Shown piece by piece: positions 58,343 to 64,000 of a stretch of 64,000 bases of DNA; within the stretch, counting starts at the first letter, position 1, and each line of letters begins with the position of its first letter. The position numbers and the translations under genes were made by a program. The stretch is from positions 1 through 64,000 of the forward strand of contig SYFY01000192.1 of NCBI GenBank assembly GCA_005799745.1. The letters are read 5' to 3'. The stretch comes from Gammaproteobacteria bacterium. Lineage in GTDB: Bacteria > Pseudomonadota > Gammaproteobacteria > Pseudomonadales > Azotimanducaceae. Below the pieces are notes generated by a model. The model was not told where the DNA came from. It was given only the letters and a program-made list of their open reading frames with translations, and searched no databases.

Positions 58343-59066
58343 CGAGAAAGTTAAGGCTCTCTTTCACCGCGGTCATCATGTCCGTCGCACAGGCGTCGAG
58401 TTCGACGATGACCCATTCGAGCACCTCAGGATCCGCAGCGTTCAGAATTGCGTGCATGTTCTGTTTACCTTCGCCAAGGGCAACCATGGGGTCGCCTTTG
58501 GTTAGAGGCCCATCTTTCAGATGGAGGAGGGGCGTGCGTGACCGTATGCGTTTGAGTTCCGTTGCCGGATCACATGCACCGAAGTTTGCAGCCCAGTAAG
58601 TATCGAGTTCGAATTGCACCTTCGGGACTGCATCCTGTAATGCGTGATATGCCGGTCGGCCATCGATGAGACCGTATTCCCACCAGTGGTTGTGCAGTGC
58701 CAGTGAAATTCCATGAGCGCCAAGATCGTCGACCAGCTGCTGTGTGGTCTCCATGGTTCGTTTCACTGCATCACGGTCCGCGAAGTCTGCGGGGGCATAT
58801 CCACCAATAGCGCGAGAAAGGCCAAGCGCGACGAGTGTATCCACGGTCTGTGCGACAGGTGTTCGATTGGCGAAGGGAAAGTGGCTCGAGGACACACGCA
58901 TGCCGAGGGACTCCACCCGACTTCTGAACTGCGTTGGTGTCATGCCGAACAGGCTGTAAGGTTCCACGCCCTGGAACCCAGCTTCAGCCAGCGCGCGGAG
59001 CACACCATCGAAGTCTTTTTCGCTTTCCGCACGCAGCGAATACAGCTGAACTGAAATGGGTATCAT
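58311..59066 (-). CDS. Sugar phosphate isomerase/epimerase family (xylose isomerase-like TIM barrel)
   Basis: VQLYSLRAESEKDFDGVLRALAEAGFQGVEPY; LALHNHWWEY; LHLKDGPLTKGDPMVALGEGKQN. Confidence 0.9.
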   Translation of the reverse strand: MIPISVQLYSLRAESEKDFDGVLRALAEAGFQGVEPYSLFGMTPTQFRSRVESLGMRVSSSHFPFANRTPVAQTVDTLVALGLSRAIGGYAPADFADRDAVKRTMETTQQLVDDLGAHGISLALHNHWWEYGLIDGRPAYHALQDAVPKVQFELDTYWAANFGACDPATELKRIRSRTPLLHLKDGPLTKGDPMVALGEGKQNMHAILNAADPEVLEWVIVELDACATDMMTAVKESLNFLVDHKPAGQHA

Positions 59067-59139
59067 GTCCCGCCCCCTTTTGATGGTTTATCCGCCCTGT
59101 GTTGGTTTATCTTTCTTTTTTTCGTCTATCTTAGCCTGC

Positions 59140-60285
59140 ATGGGGGAGTCACAGAAATTAAGATTCGGGCTGATCGGTGGCGGTGAAGGCGCGTTCATCG
59201 GCGCCGTGCATCGGCTCGCTGCCGAACTCGATGGCGAGGCTGAACTGGTCGCGACCTGCGCGGGCTCAAACCCAGAGAAAGCGCGAGCCTTTGGTGCGAA
59301 GCGTTATCGGGTTGACCCCTCCCGGTCGTACGGCTCGACACAAGAACTGAGTCGTGCAGAAGCCGCCTTGCCGGAATCGCAGCGCATTCACTACGTCATT
59401 ATCGCCACGCCTAATCACACCCACGTACCCATTGCGGCAGAAGCGCTGGATGCGGGCTTCCATGTGGTATCTGACAAACCGCTCGCAGCCGATCTGCAAA
59501 GTGCAGAAAACCTGCTGCAATGTCACCAGGGTTCGAACAGAAAAGTCGCTGTGACCTATAACTACACCGGCTATCCCATGGTGCGAGAAGCCCGTGCGCT
59601 AATCGCGTCAGGTGCTGTGGGAGCGATTCGCCGCGTGCAATGTGAGTATCTCCAAGGTTGGCTCGCGAACGCCATCGACGCGGATAACAAGCAGGCTAAC
59701 TGGCGCACCGATCCGGCGCGTGCAGGTGCAGCGGGGTGTTTTGGTGACATCGGCAGTCATGCGGAAAACCTGGTTCACTTCGTCACCGATCTTGAAATCG
59801 AATCGTTGTGTGCGGACCTCTCGACCTTTGTTCCAGGCCGACGTCTTGATGATGACGGCAATGTGTTGTTGCGTTTTGAAGGTGGTGCGAAAGGTGTGAT
59901 CAGCGCGAGTCAGGTTGCGTTTGGTGAAGAGAACGCACTCACCATTCGGGTTTATGGTGATCGCGGCAGCCTCACGTGGGCGCAGCAGGAACCGAATTCG
60001 CTGATTCTGCGTAGCATGGGCAAGGCGATGCAGATTCTGCGCACAGGCGGTGGTGATGTTGCACCGCCCACCGCAGCAGCAACCCGTTTACCCTCTGGCC
60101 ACCCAGAAGGGTTTCTTGAAGCGTTCGCGAATGTTTATCGCGGCTTTCATGCCGATATTCGCGGCGAAAAGACAGCGATCTACCCGAGGCTGGAAGATGG
60201 CGTCCGAGGCATGCGTTTTCTGGATCGTGTGGTTGCAAGCAGCGCAGCGGGTGGCGTGTGGCTGCAGATGGAGAAGTCTGCGTGA
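59140..60285 (+). CDS. Gfo/Idh/MocA-family oxidoreductase
   Basis: [71 protein letters not shown]. Confidence 0.93.
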   Translation: MGESQKLRFGLIGGGEGAFIGAVHRLAAELDGEAELVATCAGSNPEKARAFGAKRYRVDPSRSYGSTQELSRAEAALPESQRIHYVIIATPNHTHVPIAAEALDAGFHVVSDKPLAADLQSAENLLQCHQGSNRKVAVTYNYTGYPMVREARALIASGAVGAIRRVQCEYLQGWLANAIDADNKQANWRTDPARAGAAGCFGDIGSHAENLVHFVTDLEIESLCADLSTFVPGRRLDDDGNVLLRFEGGAKGVISASQVAFGEENALTIRVYGDRGSLTWAQQEPNSLILRSMGKAMQILRTGGGDVAPPTAAATRLPSGHPEGFLEAFANVYRGFHADIRGEKTAIYPRLEDGVRGMRFLDRVVASSAAGGVWLQMEKSA

Positions 60286-61337
60286 AAACACTGAAAGGGC
60301 CTGCGATTTTCCTCGCGCAGTTCATGGCCGATGAAGAGCCTTTCAATAACATCGAGGCGATGGCCACATGGGCGAAGAGCCTCGGATTCGTCGGCATCCA
60401 GGTGCCGATTGGTAACCCTGCATTCATCGATGTTGCGATAGCCGCAGAAAGTCAGACGTATTGTGATGACCTCAGAGGGCGAATGGCTGCTTCCGGTGTG
60501 GAGATTACCGAGCTCTCCACCCACCTCGAAGGTCAGTTGGTTGCAGTGCATCCGGCCTACGATGAACTGTTTGATGCGTTCGCCGCGCCTGCTGTGCGTG
60601 GCAATCCATCAAAACGAACGGCCTGGGCGATTGAGCAGGTCAAACTCGCCCTAAAAGCGAGTGCACGACTTGGCCTGACGGAGCAGGTGTGTTTTCCAGG
60701 CGCGCTTCTCTGGCCTTATCTATACCCCTGGCCACAACGTCCCGCAGGACTCATCGACGCAGGCTTCAAGGAGCTTGCGAATCGTTGGCGGCCCATCCTG
60801 GACGTTGCCGAAGAGTGCGGAATCAACATCTGCTACGAGATTCATCCCGGCGAAGACCTGCATGATGGTGTGACCTTCGAACGTTTCCTCGAAGCGGTGA
60901 ACGGTCATGCGCGTTGCAACATCCTTTATGACCCGAGTCACCTGGTGTTGCAGCAGCTCGACTATCTCGGCTTTATCGATGCTTACCATGAACGTATTCG
61001 CATGTTTCATGTGAAGGACGCGGAGTTCAACGCCACAGCGTGGAGTGGTGTTTATGGCGGCTATCAGGATTGGCTAAACAGACCCGGGCGATTCCGTTCG
61101 CTCGGTGATGGCCAGATCGACTTCAAGGCCGTGTTCTCGAAGTTCGCCCAATATGATTACGCGGGCTGGGCGGTGCTCGAATGGGAATGTGCACTCAAAC
61201 ATCAGGAAGACGGCGCGCGGGAAGGCGCGAAGTTTATTCGCGACCACATCATTCGTGTGACAGATAAAGCCTTCGATGATTTTGCAGCGACAGGTGAGGA
61301 TGCCACGCGCAACCGACGCCTTCTCGGACTTGAATAG
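60282..61337 (+). CDS. Sugar phosphate isomerase/epimerase family protein
   Basis: MATWAKSLGFVGIQVPIG; NICYEIHPGEDLHDG; CNILYDPSHLVLQQLDY; MFHVKDAEF; GTGA overlap with upstream gene; stop TAG. Confidence 0.9.
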   Translation: MKTLKGPAIFLAQFMADEEPFNNIEAMATWAKSLGFVGIQVPIGNPAFIDVAIAAESQTYCDDLRGRMAASGVEITELSTHLEGQLVAVHPAYDELFDAFAAPAVRGNPSKRTAWAIEQVKLALKASARLGLTEQVCFPGALLWPYLYPWPQRPAGLIDAGFKELANRWRPILDVAEECGINICYEIHPGEDLHDGVTFERFLEAVNGHARCNILYDPSHLVLQQLDYLGFIDAYHERIRMFHVKDAEFNATAWSGVYGGYQDWLNRPGRFRSLGDGQIDFKAVFSKFAQYDYAGWAVLEWECALKHQEDGAREGAKFIRDHIIRVTDKAFDDFAATGEDATRNRRLLGLE

Positions 61338-61347
61338 CTGATAGGAG

Positions 61348-62955
61348 ATGGTGATGACGGAAAGATCAGTCGACGCTGTGATTGTCGGCGCGGGTTTTGG
61401 CGGGCTCTACATGTTGCATCGATTGCGCAAGCTCGGACTCACAGCTCAAGTGGTTGAAGCCGGTGATGGCGTGGGTGGTACGTGGTATTGGAACCGTTAT
61501 CCGGGCGCACGCTGCGATATTCAGAGCCTCGAGTATTCCTATCAGTTTTCCGATGAACTGCAGCAGCAGTGGGACTGGTCCGAGCGTTATGCCACACAAC
61601 CGGAAATCCTGCGTTACATCAACCACGTAGCGGATCGTTTCGAACTGCGTCGGGATGTGCGCTTCAATACTCGCGTGACGACAGCGGATTTTGGTGAAAC
61701 AAAGAACCGTTGGAAGGTGGGCACCGACACCGGTGATACGTTTGATACACGTTTTGTTGTGATGGCGACCGGTTGTCTGTCGTCCGCCAATCTGCCTCCG
61801 ATACCAGGTCTCGCCTCGTTTTCGGGGGATCGGTATCATACCGGTCGTTGGCCGCATGAGCCTGTCGATTTCACAGGTAAACGTGTCGCCGTGATCGGCA
61901 CGGGATCTTCGGCGATTCAGAGCATTCCACTCATCGCACAGCAGGCAAAAACTCTGACCGTCTTTCAGAGAACCGCCAACTACTCAGTTCCGGCGCACAA
62001 CAAACCACACGATCCAGAGAAAGTTGCCGAGCTCAAAGCACGATATCCCGAGTATCGTGCCCAAAACCGCCAAACGGCGTTTCACGCAGACTTTAATTAC
62101 AGTGAGATCAATGTACTGGATGTGAGCGCGGCCGAACGAAACGCGGAGTACGAGCAGCGCTGGACCCACGGCGGCCTCCCCTTCATGGCCTCGTTTGCCG
62201 ACCTCATGTTCGTTCCTGAAGCGAATCAAACCGCCGCTGAGTTTATTCGTGGAAAGATTCGGCAGATCGTCAAAGATCCAGCTACCGCGAAGAAGCTGAC
62301 ACCCTCAGGGCTCGTGGGCTGCAAGCGCCTCTGTGTCGATACAAACTACTACGCAACCTACAACCTGCCGCATGTATCGCTGGTGGATATCAACGAAGAG
62401 CCCATTGAAACCGTTACCACGGAGGGTATTCGTACCCGTCAACAGGACTACGGTTTTGACGCCATCGTCTTTGCGACGGGATTTGATGCCATGACCGGCT
62501 CGATGACACGTGTGGCCATCCGAGGGCGAGGTGGCCGAGCCATCCAGGATGCTTGGGCGGAAGGTCCGAAGACGTATCTTGGTCTCTCCGTGAACGGCTT
62601 TCCCAATCTCTTCATGATCACAGGTCCTGGTAGTCCTTCGGTACTCACCAACATGTTGCCATCCATCGAGCATCACGTGGACTGGATCGCCGACTGCATT
62701 GATTGGACCAATCAACAGAAAGTTGCGGCCATCGAGGCCGATGCACAAGCGCAGGAAAACTGGGTTACACACGTCAACGAAGTAGGTGATACCAGCGTCT
62801 ATCCACGCTGCAACTCGTGGTACCTCGGTTCCAACGTGCCAGGAAAACCGCGTGTCTTCATGCCCTACCTCGGCTTTCCTCCGTACGCCGAGAAGTGCCG
62901 ACAAGTGGTTGAGGCCGGTTATGACGGTTTCATCAAACAGCCGGAGGTTGCGTGA
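61348..62955 (+). CDS. Flavin-containing (Baeyer-Villiger type) monooxygenase
   Basis: VIVGAGFGGLYMLHRLRKLG, GGTWYWNRYPGARCDIQS, FTGKRVAVIGTGSSAIQSIP, FQRTANYSVPA. Confidence 0.92.
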   Translation: MVMTERSVDAVIVGAGFGGLYMLHRLRKLGLTAQVVEAGDGVGGTWYWNRYPGARCDIQSLEYSYQFSDELQQQWDWSERYATQPEILRYINHVADRFELRRDVRFNTRVTTADFGETKNRWKVGTDTGDTFDTRFVVMATGCLSSANLPPIPGLASFSGDRYHTGRWPHEPVDFTGKRVAVIGTGSSAIQSIPLIAQQAKTLTVFQRTANYSVPAHNKPHDPEKVAELKARYPEYRAQNRQTAFHADFNYSEINVLDVSAAERNAEYEQRWTHGGLPFMASFADLMFVPEANQTAAEFIRGKIRQIVKDPATAKKLTPSGLVGCKRLCVDTNYYATYNLPHVSLVDINEEPIETVTTEGIRTRQQDYGFDAIVFATGFDAMTGSMTRVAIRGRGGRAIQDAWAEGPKTYLGLSVNGFPNLFMITGPGSPSVLTNMLPSIEHHVDWIADCIDWTNQQKVAAIEADAQAQENWVTHVNEVGDTSVYPRCNSWYLGSNVPGKPRVFMPYLGFPPYAEKCRQVVEAGYDGFIKQPEVA

Positions 62956-63725
62956 GCCGCCGCATACAGGATCTGTTTGATCTCACCGGCCACGTCGCGG
63001 TTGTGACTGGAGGCGGCCGTGGCATTGGTGAAGGCATCGCCAATGGATTTTCACAAGCCGGGGCAGCGGTCGTCTTGGCTGCTCGACGCACGCAGGAGAT
63101 TGAAGCCGTAGCGAAGTCGATTCGTGATCAAGGTGGTCAGGCGATCGCAGTTACCACGGATGTCACGAAGGATGATCAGCTCGAAGCGTTAGCCCAGGCA
63201 ACGGTGAAGGCATTTGGGAAGGTCACCATCTGGGTGAACAACGCCGGTGGTTCACCGATGCGCATGCCGCTCAAGGACCTGCCGCGTGACGAGTGGGATC
63301 GCACCATAGCGCTCAATCTCACGTCCATCTACACCGGTTGCATAACCGCGGCCCGGCATATGGACACGGGAAGCATTATCAACATCACGTCCGGTGCAGG
63401 AACGGGCCCTGTTCCAGGAAGTGCGCACTACGGTGCGGCTAAAGCAGGTACCAATTCGTTGACGTGGACGCTGGCAGCGGAGTTCGCGCCGAATATCCGG
63501 GTAAATGCTGTGGCACCCGGTGCCATTCCCACCGAGGTGATGCTCAAGGCGATCGGCAAAACTGAAAAGCAGCTGGATGAAGTGCTTGCCGAGTGGAAAA
63601 TTCCGTTGGGACGCCTCGGTAGGCCGGAGGACATCGCAGCCGCTTGTGTTTATCTCGCGTCCGATGCGGCGAGCTGGGTGAGTGGCGAAATTATCCGCGT
63701 TGGGGGTGGTGCTCGGCCGCGCTGA
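62952..63725 (+). CDS. SDR-family oxidoreductase
   Basis: VAVVTGGGRGIGEGIANGF, NNAGGSPMRMPL, SAHYGAAKAGTNSLTWTLAAEFAPNIRVNAVAPGAIPTEV. Confidence 0.93.
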   Translation: MSRRIQDLFDLTGHVAVVTGGGRGIGEGIANGFSQAGAAVVLAARRTQEIEAVAKSIRDQGGQAIAVTTDVTKDDQLEALAQATVKAFGKVTIWVNNAGGSPMRMPLKDLPRDEWDRTIALNLTSIYTGCITAARHMDTGSIINITSGAGTGPVPGSAHYGAAKAGTNSLTWTLAAEFAPNIRVNAVAPGAIPTEVMLKAIGKTEKQLDEVLAEWKIPLGRLGRPEDIAAACVYLASDAASWVSGEIIRVGGGARPR

Positions 63726-64000
63726 GTCAGGCGTTCATCGGCTGGTGCTGAACATCGGTGTTCTGCGGCAGCTTTCTTGAGGGGTTATCCTGCCGCGCGG
63801 TGGTGGATCCCTGTTTTCGAAAGAAGACGGTCCAGAGCTGTTTTGACGTGACTAAGGAAGACGGTGAACTGGAACTTTCCGGAATCGATGAGCGTGTATA
63901 AAAGTCGAAGAATCTGCCTCTTGGCCTAACCTTGAACAGGCGCAGCGGCAGCGTCTTCAGTGATTTACGAAGGAAGAAAAATGCCGACACGTCCGTAGTG

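Noticed and set aside
63727-63990. 87-aa minus-strand ORF
   Set aside because: Low-complexity basic/Ser-rich translation with no recognisable motif; likely spurious.
63981-63998. ATG CCG ACA CGT CCG TAG after an AGGAAG RBS as a fifth amber-interrupted gene start
   Set aside because: Only five codons before the window ends; no downstream sequence to judge.
1-64000. Genome-wide TAG reassignment
   Set aside because: At least nine genes in the window end in TAG at natural C-termini, so TAG clearly works as a stop; only partial or context-dependent readthrough remains plausible.
1-64000. CRISPR array, prophage, transposon or classical defence island
   Set aside because: No regular spaced repeats, no transposase, integrase or phage structural genes, and no recognised defence effectors in the ORFs.

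Overview
The window is a dense bacterial chromosomal segment, probably gammaproteobacterial judging from oxyR, the PBP1B/TPR-lipoprotein pair, ybdL/yafV-like genes and the TPP riboswitch. I found no phage, IS element, CRISPR array, rRNA or convincing tRNA. Main modules: (1) sahR-ahcY divergent from methionine aminotransferase/omega-amidase genes, with a palindromic candidate operator between them; (2) oxyR convergent to a DUF3501 / Fe-S oxidoreductase / rubrerythrin peroxide-stress module; (3) an FHA / PP2C / Ser-Thr kinase-SUMF1 / tail-anchored protein signalling cassette with no T6SS genes in the window; (4) acyl-CoA synthetase, GST and nitronate monooxygenase genes; (5) a DUF1800/DUF1501 pair; (6) glcDEF; (7) PBP1B with an LpoP-like lipoprotein; (8) a TPP riboswitch ahead of a TonB-dependent receptor; (9) an orphan Rossmann-like protein next to a tandem CaiB/BaiF CoA-transferase; (10) a catabolic-looking cluster (aminotransferase, two isomerases, Gfo/Idh, flavin monooxygenase, SDR). 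The most unusual signal is recurrent: four unrelated genes (LRAT-like, GGDEF, DUF1800, YdeI/DUF1801-like) are each interrupted by one in-frame TAG, with the rest of the domain continuing in the same frame. At least nine other genes end normally in TAG. A possible in-frame TAA precedes the kinase, and one SRPBCC gene carries a 1-nt frameshift. Whether this is decay, sequence error or amber readthrough cannot be decided from sequence alone. All family calls come from reading the translations; no database search was run.
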